34,133 nucleotides of DNA from JADJVL01 sp039812765 (GTDB lineage: Bacteria; Acidobacteriota; Holophagae; Holophagales; Holophagaceae), in contig JBDIBF010000028.1 in NCBI GenBank assembly GCA_039812765.1, forward strand, positions 1 through 34,133, in the 5' to 3' direction. Every line of letters starts with the position of its first letter. The stretch's first letter is position 1. The notes under the pieces were generated by a model. That model was given only the letters and a program-made list of their open reading frames with translations. It was not told the DNA's origin and made no database searches. Positions 6,451-16,161 of this stretch are shown piece after piece. Position numbers and translations under genes: made by a program.

Positions 6451-8579
6451 TCCGCCCTCCGGCCCTCCTGGTCTGCCTCGCCGCGCTGCCGCTGCCTGCC
6501 GCCGCGACGCGCCGGCAGGACATCCCGCCCATGCGCGTGGGCCTCGACACCCAGGGCACCGAGTGGCAGGTGTCCATGGACGGGGGGGGCGAGGTGCGCA
6601 GCCGCTCGGGCCGGCCGCTGATGAAACTGCGGGAGGGCGAGAAGCTGCGCCTGTGGTGGGACAGCCGGGGCGAAGCGGATCCTTCCGACGAGTTCCGGAT
6701 CCAGGTGGGCCGCCCCACCACCGCGAAGGACGCCGACGCGCTGATGGCGAAGCTGAAGGCCGCCGGCGAGTCCCCCGAGCGCAAGTTCGTGGCGGACGGC
6801 GGCAATTGGCGGGTGGTGACGGGGCACTTCGAGACCGTGGAGGCGGCGGAGCCCATCCTCGAGAAGCTCCAGGCGGCGGGCTACGAGGAGCTGTGGGTGA
6901 GCAGCGAATCCCGGGCCGGCCGGCCGCGCAAGGGGCGGGCCCTCTACGCCATCACCGACCGCTACGAGCGCCGGCCCCTGCCCGCCGAGGGCGTGCAGCT
7001 CGTGGCCCGGGGGGAGACCATCGCCCTCAACGGCAAGGGCCGCTACCGGGGCCGCCTGGAGATCTTCCCCAACGCCCAGGGCCGCCTCACGGTGGTCAAC
7101 GAGCTGGACATGGAGAGCTACGTGCGCGGCGTGGTGCCCCGGGAGATGGGCGCCAACGAGTTCCCGGCCCTGGAGGCCCTGAAGGCCCAGGCGGTGGCGG
7201 CGCGCACCTACGCCGTGGCCAACAAGGGCAAGCGCGCCTCCGAGGGCTTCGACCTGGTGGACACGCCCCTGGACCAGGTCTACGGCGGCGCCGGCGGCGA
7301 GCAGCCCCTCACCGACCAGGCCACGCGGGAGACCGCGGGGCTGGTGGCCACCTTCGAAGGGAAGCCGATCCAGGCCCTGTTCACGGCCAACGCCGGTGGC
7401 GCCACGGTGGACAACACCCACGTCTTCGGCGGGCCCCAGCCCTACCTGAAGGGCGTCTCCAACTACGCCACGAAGCCCCAGACGCTGCCCTTCAAGGGCC
7501 TGGTGGATCCCGGGCCGGACCAAGCCTGGCTGAGCCCGGAGATCCTGCGGCTGGCGGGCTTCGGCATCGTGCAGCATTCCTGGCTGAACGCCGGGGCCAT
7601 GGGGAACCCCGCGAAGGGCGGCGACCTGCAGGGGCCGCTCTCGCGCCTCGCCGCGCGGTTGTGGCTGACACCCCCGGCGACCACCCTGGACCAGGGCCCC
7701 AAGCTCTACCTCTGGATGGCCCGTACGTTCGGCTTCGACCAGGTGGTCGAGGGCCTCGAGCAGCCCCAGGACGCGGCCTACTTCCTGGGGGACGCGGCGG
7801 TGGACGCGAAGGACCGCCTGCTGGCCGCCTTCCTGGTGCGGCGGGGCCTCGTGCCAGCCTCGGCCTGGAAGCAGGGGCCGCCCAGCCAGGCCCAGGCCCT
7901 CACGGCGCTGGGCCGGATGTGGGCGGAGGTGGAGCCCGCCGAGGTCCTGGAGGGGACGCTGCTGCGGGACGGGACCGTCCGCCGCAAGAACAGCACGCCG
8001 GAGCCGCTGCTCCTGGCGCCTCAGATCCTGCTCGCGGAAGAGGCCCCCGGCGGCTTCCTGAAGCTCGTGGGCGAGTCCTCCGTCCAGGTGGGCGACCGCG
8101 TGCGCTGGATGCCGAGGAGCGAGGAGGGCAGCAGCAAGGTGCTCATCCGCAGGCTCGACCCCGACGGCGCGAGCCTGGACCGCTACAACCCCACCGCCCA
8201 CTGGAAGGAGCTCGTGAAGGATGGCGAGCTGGTGGCGCGGCTGCAGAAGCGCGTGAGCCTCCAGGGCGTGCGGGAGCTACGCCTCCAGCACAACGCCAAC
8301 GGCCGCGTGCTGGAGCTGCAGGTGATCGACGGCGCCGGGCGGGCCCACACCTTCACCGGCATGCGCATCCGCCAGGCCCTGGGCCTCAAGGACAACCCCT
8401 TCCGGGTGATGACCGTGGGCACCGGCGTGAAGAAGACCTGGATCTTCTACGGCCGCGGCTGGGGGCACGGCGTGGGCATGGACCAGACCGGCGCCTACGG
8501 CCTCGCGCTGGAGGGCTGGACCTTCGACGCCATCCTCAAGCGCTACTACCGGGGCATCGAGCTCACGAAGGCCTACTGA
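6447..8579 (+). CDS. SpoIID/LytB-domain protein with SPOR-like N-terminus and a large internal insertion
   Basis: A 710-residue exported protein (hydrophobic start, then PAAA). Residues about 82-155 look like a SPOR-type peptidoglycan-binding unit (FRIQVGRPT...WRVVTGHFETVEAAE). The SpoIID core begins at about 205. LDMESYVRGVVPREMG carries the expected catalytic Glu (E233), followed by EALKAQAVAARTYA and DQVYGG. The core is then interrupted by about 230-250 residues (about 345-590), and resumes with FTGMRIRQALGLK and GRGWGHGVGMDQTGAYGLA near the end. SpoIID is a lytic transglycosylase acting on peptide-free glycan strands. In non-sporulating bacteria such proteins probably act in cell-wall turnover or division. 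ATG overlaps the previous stop (ATGA) and has a -10-like box 6 nt upstream. Confidence 0.88.
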   Translation: MIRPPALLVCLAALPLPAAATRRQDIPPMRVGLDTQGTEWQVSMDGGGEVRSRSGRPLMKLREGEKLRLWWDSRGEADPSDEFRIQVGRPTTAKDADALMAKLKAAGESPERKFVADGGNWRVVTGHFETVEAAEPILEKLQAAGYEELWVSSESRAGRPRKGRALYAITDRYERRPLPAEGVQLVARGETIALNGKGRYRGRLEIFPNAQGRLTVVNELDMESYVRGVVPREMGANEFPALEALKAQAVAARTYAVANKGKRASEGFDLVDTPLDQVYGGAGGEQPLTDQATRETAGLVATFEGKPIQALFTANAGGATVDNTHVFGGPQPYLKGVSNYATKPQTLPFKGLVDPGPDQAWLSPEILRLAGFGIVQHSWLNAGAMGNPAKGGDLQGPLSRLAARLWLTPPATTLDQGPKLYLWMARTFGFDQVVEGLEQPQDAAYFLGDAAVDAKDRLLAAFLVRRGLVPASAWKQGPPSQAQALTALGRMWAEVEPAEVLEGTLLRDGTVRRKNSTPEPLLLAPQILLAEEAPGGFLKLVGESSVQVGDRVRWMPRSEEGSSKVLIRRLDPDGASLDRYNPTAHWKELVKDGELVARLQKRVSLQGVRELRLQHNANGRVLELQVIDGAGRAHTFTGMRIRQALGLKDNPFRVMTVGTGVKKTWIFYGRGWGHGVGMDQTGAYGLALEGWTFDAILKRYYRGIELTKAY

Positions 8580-8586
8580 GGGCGCG

Positions 8587-9264
8587 ATGCCCGTCTTCCA
8601 GCTCGACCATCGCATCGCCTTTCCGGATCCCGACTTCGCGGAACCAGACGGGCTCCTGGCGGTGGGCGGGGACCTCAGCCCCGCGCGGCTGCTGCTGGCC
8701 TACAGCCACGGGATCTTCCCCTGGTTCAACGAGGGCGATCCCATCCTCTGGTGGAGTCCGGACCCGCGCTGCGTGGTGCTGCGGGGCGAGGAGCACATCC
8801 CGCGTTCGACCCTCCGGAAGCTGCGGAGGGGCGACTTCGAGATCCGCCTGGACACGGCCTTCGAGGCCGTGGTGCGGGCCTGCGCCGAGGCGCCGCGGAA
8901 GGGCCAGGCCGGCACCTGGATCACGGAGGCCATGGCCGAGGCCTATCTCGTCCTCCACCGGGCGGGCTGCGCCCACAGCCTCGAGGCCTGGAAGGGCGGC
9001 GAGCTGGCGGGGGGGATCTACGGCGTGAGCCTCGGCGCGGCCTTCTTCGGCGAGAGCATGTTCGCCCGCGTGCCAGACGCGTCGAAGGTGGCTTTCGCCG
9101 CGCTGTGCGAGCGGGCCTGGAGCTGGGGCTTCCACTTCATCGACGCGCAGGTGCCGACGGAGCACCTGGCGCGGCTGGGGGCGCGGCTCGTGCCCCGGGA
9201 CGAGTTCAGGGCGCGGCTGCAGCGGGCGATGGAGGTGCCGGGTCGGGTGGGCCCCTGGACCTGA
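8587..9264 (+). CDS. aat: Leucyl/phenylalanyl-tRNA-protein transferase
   Basis: A 225-residue protein of normal length for Aat. Signature blocks are present: FPDPDFAEPDGLLAVGGDLSP near the N-terminus, AYSHGIFPWFNEGDPILWWSPDPR, TWITEAMAEAY, HSLEAWKGGELAGGIYGVSLGAAFFGESMF, and FHFIDAQVPTEHLARLGA. Aat transfers Leu or Phe from aminoacyl-tRNA to the N-terminus of proteins beginning with Arg or Lys, making a primary degron for ClpS-ClpAP. ATG 8587 follows the SpoIID stop by 7 nt, with gaGGGcgcg as a weak ribosome site, so it is probably cotranscribed. The partners clpS and clpA lie 4.2-6.8 kb downstream on the other strand. Confidence 0.96.
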   Translation: MPVFQLDHRIAFPDPDFAEPDGLLAVGGDLSPARLLLAYSHGIFPWFNEGDPILWWSPDPRCVVLRGEEHIPRSTLRKLRRGDFEIRLDTAFEAVVRACAEAPRKGQAGTWITEAMAEAYLVLHRAGCAHSLEAWKGGELAGGIYGVSLGAAFFGESMFARVPDASKVAFAALCERAWSWGFHFIDAQVPTEHLARLGARLVPRDEFRARLQRAMEVPGRVGPWT

Positions 9265-9285
9265 GGCCGGGCCCGATTCATCCGA

Positions 9286-9302
9286 GGGCGCCCCTGGCGC
9301 TC
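9286..9302. terminator. Hairpin at the aat / unknown-gene convergence
   Basis: GGGCGCC (9286-9292), loop CCT, GGCGCTC (9296-9302) gives a 7-bp stem with one G-T wobble. It overlaps the stop codon of the leftward gene. There is no T-tract, so intrinsic termination is uncertain. Confidence 0.35.
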
Positions 9303-9675
9303 ACCCCATGAAGTCGCGGATCGAACCGCACAGGCTGCGCAGCTGCGTCCCGTCCATGCGCCCGATGACGTTCCGGATCACCGAGCCCATCACCTGCCGG
9401 ACGCCGGCGAGGCCGAGCTTCGCGGACTGCTGGGTCATGAAGCCGGCCTCGGCGGCCTTCAGGGGCTCCAGGAAGTAGGCGTCCAGCCCGCGTTCCGTCA
9501 GGGTCGCGACGACCTCCGCGAGCGCCTCCCGGTGCTCGGTGGGGTCCTCCGCGCCTTCCACGGCCTTCAGGGTCGCGAGGATGCGCTTGTGCAGCGCCTC
9601 CGGGTAGCGGAAGCGCAGGGATGGGCCGCCTCCCTTGGCGGAAGAGGCCGGCTTGGGCTTCGCGGGGCCGGGCAT
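9301..9675 (-). CDS. Small helical protein of unknown function
   Basis: A 124-residue protein I do not recognise. The first 18 residues are a low-complexity Pro/Ala/Lys-rich tail. The rest reads as amphipathic helices (HKRILATLKAVEGAEDPTEHREALAEVVATLTERGLDAYFLEPL, then VRQVMGSVIRNVIGRM). There is no signal peptide or membrane segment, so it is probably cytosolic. Codon use matches the surroundings and the reading frame is well formed, which supports a real gene. ATG 9675 has no clear ribosome site. It is followed by a hairpin shared with aat. Confidence 0.65.
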   Translation of the reverse strand: MPGPAKPKPASSAKGGGPSLRFRYPEALHKRILATLKAVEGAEDPTEHREALAEVVATLTERGLDAYFLEPLKAAEAGFMTQQSAKLGLAGVRQVMGSVIRNVIGRMDGTQLRSLCGSIRDFMG

Positions 9676-9694
9676 GGCGCGGGTGCCGTCGCGC

Positions 9695-9898
9695 CTAGCC
9701 CTTCCGCGGGCAGGTGGAGATCCCCAGCAGCGTGTACAGCGGGCAGAGCCCCGTGGCGCCCGTGAGGACCGGGATCACGCCGAGCCACGCCCAGGGCGTC
9801 TTCGGCCCGACGAAGGCGAGGCTGATCACGCCAAGTCCGACGAGGACGCGGAGCACGCGCTCCGCGGGGTGCTCGGTGACTTGCAGGAAATCCTTCAT
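9695..9898 (-). CDS. DUF2892 (YgaP-type transmembrane domain) protein
   Basis: A 67-residue membrane protein with two helices and the typical end of DUF2892 proteins: VIPVLTGATGLCPLYTLLGISTC. In YgaP this domain is fused to a rhodanese; stand-alone copies are common and of unknown role, possibly in sulfur or redox handling given the conserved Cys pair (GLCPLY, ISTC). I chose ATG 9898 (MKDFLQ) because GGGGGA precedes it and the family begins there; the frame stays open 21 codons further upstream. The next gene on this strand starts 19 nt downstream. Confidence 0.8.
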   Translation of the reverse strand: MKDFLQVTEHPAERVLRVLVGLGVISLAFVGPKTPWAWLGVIPVLTGATGLCPLYTLLGISTCPRKG

Positions 9899-10106
9899 GG
9901 GGTTCCCCCGGGGGGCCAGGACCTGCGCCCGGCCCAGCGTACGCCCAGACGCGGCGCGCAAGGGCCCGAATTCAGGGATGCGGAGGCCTGGTGGTCAAGA
10001 ACCTGCCCTGCCCGGGCCGCATCGGGCGGAAGGCTTCCTCCCCGAACGGCTCTGCCCCTACACTGGGGCCCCAACCCACAATCCGCGACGACCGCCCGGA
10101 GGCCCC
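9899..10106. promoter_or_regulatory. Divergent promoter region with two TAnnCTGG-type -10 boxes
   Basis: Rightward: TACACT at 10059-10064, followed by GGGGCCCC, predicts a start near 10071 and a 36-nt leader ending in GGAGG before ATG 10107. Leftward: the complement of 9936-9941 reads TACGCT followed by GGGCC, predicting a leader of about 31 nt for the DUF2892 gene. No clear -35 hexamers are seen. Confidence 0.45.
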
Positions 10107-10772
10107 ATGGCCGATCCCCTGAACCCTGGACGCTGGAGGCTCGTGATCGTCATGTCGGTCATCGGCATGGTGGGGGCGGGCGTCGCCGCCAAGTGGGTCC
10201 TCGGCTGGAAGGCCGCCGCCGTGATGACCTTCGCGGAGCTGGCGGCGGTGCTCGTCTACGGCGCGTGGACGAAGGACCCCATCATCCCGAAGCTCCTCGT
10301 CTTCGGGCTGATCGTGGGCTTCGGGGAGCTGGCCTCCGACGCGTATTCGGTCGTCGCCAAGGGCACCCTCGTCTATCCGTCAGGCGAGCCCATGATCTGG
10401 GCCAGCCCCTTCTACATGCCCGTGAGCTGGCTGGCCATCATGGTGCAGGGCGGCTTCATGGCCTGGGCCTTCCGCCAGCGCTTCGGCCTCGTCAAGACCG
10501 TGCTCATCCTCGTGGCCGTGGGCGGCAGCTACGTGCCCCTCTACGAGTACCTCGCCCGCAACGCGAACTTCTGGTACTACCAGAACTGCCGGATGCTGCT
10601 GGGCCACACGCCGTACTACGTGATCCTGGCCGAGGCGCTCCTCTGCGGCGCGCTGCCCTTCCTGATGGAGGACCTGCCGGGCCTGACCTGGGGCCGGACG
10701 GTGCTCTTCGCGGTCATCGAAAGCGCGGTGATCCTCGGCGCCTCGGTGCTGGCCTTCGCCCTGGTGGGCTGA
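10107..10772 (+). CDS. Polytopic membrane protein of unknown function
   Basis: A 221-residue protein with about seven hydrophobic segments: 11-30, 34-50, 59-78, a re-entrant stretch near 100-120, 128-146, 166-184 and 197-218. Aromatic-rich loops carry conserved-looking polar residues (ELASDAYSV, NANFWYYQNCRMLLGHTPYYVI). I do not recognise the family. Similar lengths and topology occur in carotenoid-hydratase-like and DUF6989-like proteins, but I cannot confirm either. The start is well supported: GGAGG lies 7 nt before ATG, with a TACACT -10 box 43 nt upstream of the ATG. It is a single-gene unit converging on the secreted protein below. Confidence 0.75.
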   Translation: MADPLNPGRWRLVIVMSVIGMVGAGVAAKWVLGWKAAAVMTFAELAAVLVYGAWTKDPIIPKLLVFGLIVGFGELASDAYSVVAKGTLVYPSGEPMIWASPFYMPVSWLAIMVQGGFMAWAFRQRFGLVKTVLILVAVGGSYVPLYEYLARNANFWYYQNCRMLLGHTPYYVILAEALLCGALPFLMEDLPGLTWGRTVLFAVIESAVILGASVLAFALVG

Positions 10773-10775
10773 AGG

Positions 10776-10789
10776 CCCGGGTCACCGGG
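10776..10789. terminator. Hairpin between convergent genes at 10772/10782
   Basis: CCCGG (10776-10780), loop GTCA, CCGGG (10785-10789). The loop contains the leftward gene's stop codon. Five base pairs, no T-tract. Weak on its own. Confidence 0.3.
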
Positions 10790-11351
10790 GGAGCGCGGCC
10801 AGGACCGGCCGAGGGTCGAAGGCCATGAGCCTCCGTTCGACCTCCGCGCCGTGCCGGGAGACCCAGGGTCCGAGGTCCGGCTTCGCCGGCTTGCCGTAGG
10901 CGCGGCGGGAATAGATCACCGCCGCGCCCTGGCCGTCCACGAGGACGAAGCGGGCGGCGGTGAACTCCACCATGGAGGCGTTCCCCAGGAAGGCGGCGAT
11001 GAAGTGCTCGGCGGGCTTCGAAGGCGTGCGAGGCGCGGAGTTCGTGCGGAGGATCCTCCCCTGGGCGCCCTTGTAGGCGTTCAGGGTGCCGTTCGCCTGC
11101 CGCGCCAGACCTTCCCCGTCCTTGATGCCCGCATATCGCCACACCGTCACCATCTCGGACCACTTCTGGAGGTCCTCCTGTCCCGCCGGGGTGAACTCGA
11201 ACTGGCCGTCCTTGGCCCAGCGCAGGTGGAAGGTCGTGCCCTGGAAGGTGAGGGTGGCGGGCTTCGCGGAGGGAGATTTGGGAGCTTGAGCCTGGCTCCC
11301 AAGGCTGGCACAGGCGAGGATGCACAAGGCGGACGACCGAGGGCGGAGCAA
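10782..11351 (-). CDS. Secreted protein of unknown function
   Basis: Read from TTG at 11351, because AGGAGG stands 4 nt upstream and the next residues form a signal peptide (LRPRSSALCILACASLGSQAQA, written here only to show the charged start, hydrophobic core and AQA cleavage site). An ATG at 11423 would add 24 residues and bury the signal. The mature part (about 167 residues) has blocks such as KWSEMVTVWRY, YKGAQGRILRTNSAPRT, PAEHFIAAFLG and GQGAAVIYSRRAYGK. I recall similar unnamed periplasmic proteins in Proteobacteria but know no function. A good -10 (TATGAT, complement of 11400-11405) predicts a leader of about 42 nt. Confidence 0.75.
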   Translation of the reverse strand: MLRPRSSALCILACASLGSQAQAPKSPSAKPATLTFQGTTFHLRWAKDGQFEFTPAGQEDLQKWSEMVTVWRYAGIKDGEGLARQANGTLNAYKGAQGRILRTNSAPRTPSKPAEHFIAAFLGNASMVEFTAARFVLVDGQGAAVIYSRRAYGKPAKPDLGPWVSRHGAEVERRLMAFDPRPVLAALPR

Positions 11352-11618
11352 GAAACCTCCTGGGGGATAAAGGGCCGGGACGAACAGGGGAGTGGGGGAA
11401 TCATACGGCGCCCACCCGTCCACAGGGCGATCTTCCTATTCCCTTGGCCACGAGGCCGCTCCGGGCTCTGATGAGCTAGAACGGTGGGGCCGGAAATCCC
11501 GATCGCGACCGAACAAAAATCGGATGTGGAGGCTCCTCGCTTGTCACGATGGGTGCATCCCGGGTCGTGATTCTGTCTTGATGGAGCACGTCCCGTGGAC
11601 ACTCGAGGGAGGCATTCG
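11352..11618. promoter_or_regulatory. Divergent region upstream of the LemA operon
   Basis: Leftward -10: TATGAT on the complement of 11400-11405. Rightward candidates are weaker: TTGTCA at 11541-11546 resembles a -35 but no good -10 lies 17 nt downstream, and TAGAAC at 11477-11482 resembles a -10 with a leader of about 130 nt. No gene is seen in these 267 bp. Base composition is clearly lower in GC than the flanks. Confidence 0.35.
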
Positions 11619-12230
11619 ATGGGGAAGAAGTTCCTGCTCGGCTGCGGAGCAGCGATCCTGCTGATTGCCGCGATCCTGGCGCTCAGCGTCGCGGGAAGCT
11701 ACAACACCCTTGTCCAACTTGACCAGGCGACCCAATCCCAGTGGGCCCAGGTCGAGAACGCCTACCAGCGCCGTGCCGACCTCGTGCCGAACCTGGTGGA
11801 GACCGTGAAGGGCGCGGCGGCTTTCGAGCGGGAGACCCTCCAGGCCGTGACGGAGGCCAGGGCCAGCGTAGGCCAGGTCAGCGCGGGAGCCGTGAAGGCC
11901 CTGGCCAACGACCCCGAAGGGCTCGCGAAGTTCCAGAAGGCCCAGGATGGGCTTTCATCGGCGCTCTCACGTCTGATGGTGGTGGTCGAACGATATCCCG
12001 ACCTGAAGGCCACGGCGTCGTTCCGGGATCTCCAGGCCCAGCTTGAAGGCACGGAGAACCGGATCACGGTGGAGCGAATGCGCTTCAACGACGCTGCCCG
12101 GGCCTTCAATACGAAGCGGGACTCCTTCCCCACGGTCCTGGTCGCTGGCTTCTTCGGCGACCGATTCCGGGCGAAGCCGTACTTCAAGGCCTCCGAAGGG
12201 TCGGCTCAACCTCCCAAGGTGAAGTTCTAG
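11619..12230 (+). CDS. lemA: LemA-family membrane-anchored protein
   Basis: A 203-residue protein with one N-terminal membrane helix (about 5-27). The LemA coiled-helical domain follows: YNTLVQLDQATQSQWAQVENAYQRRADLVPNLVETVKG is the family hallmark, and the closing block has RMRFNDAARAFNTKRDSFPTVLVAGFFG. LemA proteins are widespread and of unclear biochemical role; in several bacteria they neighbour TPM-domain (YgcG) proteins and membrane proteases. ATG 11619 is preceded by GAGGGAGG. It lies 4 nt upstream of the first TPM gene, in a three-gene operon. Codon use is a little less GC-biased than in the surrounding blocks. Confidence 0.93.
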   Translation: MGKKFLLGCGAAILLIAAILALSVAGSYNTLVQLDQATQSQWAQVENAYQRRADLVPNLVETVKGAAAFERETLQAVTEARASVGQVSAGAVKALANDPEGLAKFQKAQDGLSSALSRLMVVVERYPDLKATASFRDLQAQLEGTENRITVERMRFNDAARAFNTKRDSFPTVLVAGFFGDRFRAKPYFKASEGSAQPPKVKF

Positions 12231-12234
12231 GTCC

Positions 12235-13023
12235 ATGCGCTTCCTGCTCAGGGTCCTCCTCGGGCTGTTCCTCGGCCTCAGGCTGCTGTCCGCGGCGGGG
12301 CCTGGGCTGGAGGCCGCGCCCACCCGCTGGGCGACGGACCACGCGGGGTTCATCCGGGAAGATACGCGTGCGAGGCTTGACGCGGAATTGCAGGCTTATG
12401 AACGCGCCACGGGGCACCAAGTCATCCTCTGGATCGGCGACAGTCTGGATGGCGCTCCCCTTGAGGACTTCGCGGCCCGGGCGATGAAGGCCTGGGGCAT
12501 CGGTCGCAAGGACCTCCACGACGGTGTCGTCGTGTTCGTGTTCGCGCGGGACCACAAGGTCCGGATCGAAGTCGGATACGGGCTGGAGGACAAGCTCCCT
12601 GACGCCTTGGCGAACCGCATCATTCAGGAGCGCATGGTTCCGTCCTTGAAGGCCGGGGATGCGGATGGCGCGATGACCTCCGGCCTCCAAGCCATCCTCG
12701 ACGTCTTGGGTGGAGGCTCCGGCAGGGCGGCAGTCGCGCCTGATGACGGCCCTCCCGTCTGGCTCATCGTGCTCCTGGCCGTGGGGATCCCCCTGGCCCT
12801 CATCCTCCTGCTCCTGGCCGCCAACAAGGCGAATTCCAGCGGCAGGGGCGGGACTCATTGGGGAGGTGGCGGTCCCTGGGATGGCGGCTCCTCCTCCGGA
12901 TGGGGCGGCTGGGGCTCGGGCGGCGGGGGCAGTTCTGGCGGAGGTGGATTCTTCGGGGGGGGCGGCGGCTTCTCCGGAGGTGGCGGGTTTTCTGGAGGCG
13001 GTGGCGCCTCGGGTTCCTGGTAG
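12235..13023 (+). CDS. TPM-domain (YgcG-family) protein with C-terminal Gly-rich tail
   Basis: A 262-residue protein in this order: signal peptide (about 1-21), TPM domain (about 28-160; TRWATDHAGFIREDTRARLDAEL, GVVVFVFARDHKVRIEVGYGLEDKLPDALANRII), one membrane helix (about 181-202), then a tail of about 55 residues made almost wholly of Gly, Ser, Phe and Trp. The Gly-rich tail after the anchor is characteristic of YgcG relatives, where the final GGGGASGSW resembles the usual GGGGASGxW ending. TPM domains are implicated in photosystem II repair and membrane-protein turnover. Topology puts the TPM domain outside and the tail in the cytosol. ATG follows the lemA stop by 4 nt; lemA and TPM genes are often paired. 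Confidence 0.9.
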   Translation: MRFLLRVLLGLFLGLRLLSAAGPGLEAAPTRWATDHAGFIREDTRARLDAELQAYERATGHQVILWIGDSLDGAPLEDFAARAMKAWGIGRKDLHDGVVVFVFARDHKVRIEVGYGLEDKLPDALANRIIQERMVPSLKAGDADGAMTSGLQAILDVLGGGSGRAAVAPDDGPPVWLIVLLAVGIPLALILLLLAANKANSSGRGGTHWGGGGPWDGGSSSGWGGWGSGGGGSSGGGGFFGGGGGFSGGGGFSGGGGASGSW

Positions 13024-13031
13024 GAGGCAGA

Positions 13032-13469
13032 ATGCCTAGCCAGCGTGCGCTCCTGGAGCAGATTGATGCGGACCGGGTCAGGGCGGCCATCGCCCGGGCC
13101 GAGCAGGGCACCAGCGGCGAAATCCGTGTGAGCGTTTCGCGCTTCTTCCTGGGCGATCTGGACACGGCCTCCCGCAGGACCTTCGTCAGGCTCGGGATGG
13201 CCCGTACGACGGATCGCAATGGCGTCCTGATCTTCGTGGTCCCTTCCCGGCGCCGGGTCCGTGTGCTCGGAGACCAGGGGATTCACGAACGCGTCGGCCA
13301 GTCATTCTGGGATGACGTAGCCCGTGAGATCGCTGACAACTTCCGGGCGGGCCGGTTCACCGAGGGGCTGGAGGCCGGCGTACAAACTATCGGCAGAGCC
13401 CTCGCGGTCCACTTCCCGTCCGCGGACACCAACCCGAATGAACTAGCCGATGAGGTTGATCTGGCCTGA
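13032..13469 (+). CDS. Second TPM-domain protein, without signal or anchor
   Basis: A 145-residue protein that is little more than a TPM domain: AIARAEQGTSGEIRVSVSRFF, then ARTTDRNGVLIFVVPSRRRVRVLGDQGIHERVGQSFWDDVAREI, and FTEGLEAGVQTIGRALAVHFP. It has no signal peptide and no membrane helix, so it should be cytosolic, on the opposite side of the membrane from the TPM domain of its neighbour. ATG 13032 has a strong AGGAGG 6 nt upstream and lies 8 nt after the previous stop. LemA-TPM-TPM is a recurring gene order in bacteria, and the three products probably act together. Confidence 0.9.
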   Translation: MPSQRALLEQIDADRVRAAIARAEQGTSGEIRVSVSRFFLGDLDTASRRTFVRLGMARTTDRNGVLIFVVPSRRRVRVLGDQGIHERVGQSFWDDVAREIADNFRAGRFTEGLEAGVQTIGRALAVHFPSADTNPNELADEVDLA

Positions 13470-13493
13470 CGAGGGCCGCGGTCGGTGGCCTCG
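13470..13493. terminator. Hairpin at the TPM/clpA convergence
   Basis: CGAGGGCC and GGCCTCG pair with one bulged G around a 9-nt loop (13470-13493), filling the 31-bp gap between two stop codons. No T-tract on either side. Possibly bidirectional. Confidence 0.35.
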
Positions 13494-13500
13494 CTCTCCC

Positions 13501-15776
<2,276 letters not shown>

Positions 15777-15780
<4 letters not shown>

Positions 15781-16094
15781 GCGTCCACCTCCAGGGTGCA
15801 GAGCAGGGGATACTCCCGCTGTTCCGCCAGGGCCTTCACCTGGTGCAGCTTCGTCTCCGCCACGTCGAAGGGGTAGACCCCCGCCACGCCCCGGCCCGCC
15901 TTATGCACCGCGAGCATGATGCGCACCGCCTCGGCCTCGGGCTTGCGGAAGATGGTCCTCAGCACCATCACCACGAAATCCTGGGTGGTGTAGTCGTCGT
16001 TGTGCAGGACGACCCGCCAGAGGGGCGGCGCCTGTCGCGACGCCCGCTCCCGGGTCTCGACGCCCTCCTGGCGCTGGGTGCGGGGTCCGGCCAT
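15777..16094 (-). CDS. clpS: ATP-dependent Clp protease adaptor ClpS
   Basis: A 105-residue protein with the ClpS core after a flexible N-terminal tail: WRVVLHNDDYTTQDFVVMVL, then AVRIMLAVHKAGRGVAGVYPFDVAETK. The residues that recognise the substrate alpha-amino group in characterised ClpS proteins are present (N32, D33, D34 in HNDD; H64 in AVHKAG). ClpS delivers proteins with N-terminal Leu, Phe, Trp or Tyr to ClpA. It is encoded directly upstream of clpA with a 4-nt overlap. No Shine-Dalgarno sequence precedes ATG 16094. Instead TAGAAT lies exactly 6 nt upstream, suggesting a leaderless transcript. Confidence 0.96.
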
Positions 16095-16106
16095 GGAGGG
16101 ATTCTA
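16095..16106 (-). promoter_or_regulatory. -10 box TAGAAT, 6 nt before clpS ATG
   Basis: On the minus strand TAGAAT (complement of 16101-16106) is followed by CCCTCC and then the ATG of clpS. The box is a close match to the sigma-70 consensus, and the spacing puts +1 on the start codon. CCCTCC is anti-SD-like rather than SD-like, so a leaderless mRNA is the simplest reading. Confidence 0.5.
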
Positions 16107-16161
16107 GCGCCAGGGCAGCATCTCCAGCCTGGGGCGTGGATGGTCCAGGTTCCTTCCGGCC

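Noticed and set aside
5772..8201. An 809-codon open frame antisense to the hydrolase and SpoIID genes
   Set aside because: Same reasoning: composition is that of a shadow frame, and both sense genes have clear family motifs.
6188..9028. A 946-codon plus-strand frame overlapping SpoIID and aat
   Set aside because: Arg/Gly/Pro-rich frame-shifted reading of two well-supported genes.
11352..11423. ATG 11423 as start of the secreted protein
   Set aside because: It would put 24 Pro-rich residues before the signal peptide; TTG 11351 has AGGAGG at correct spacing.
12840..13020. Possible tandem DNA repeat
   Set aside because: The GGCGGnGGn runs encode the Gly-rich protein tail typical of YgcG relatives; units are irregular.
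12855..13286. Pro-rich minus-strand frame with PPPPE repeats
   Set aside because: It is the antisense image of the Gly-rich tail of the TPM protein.
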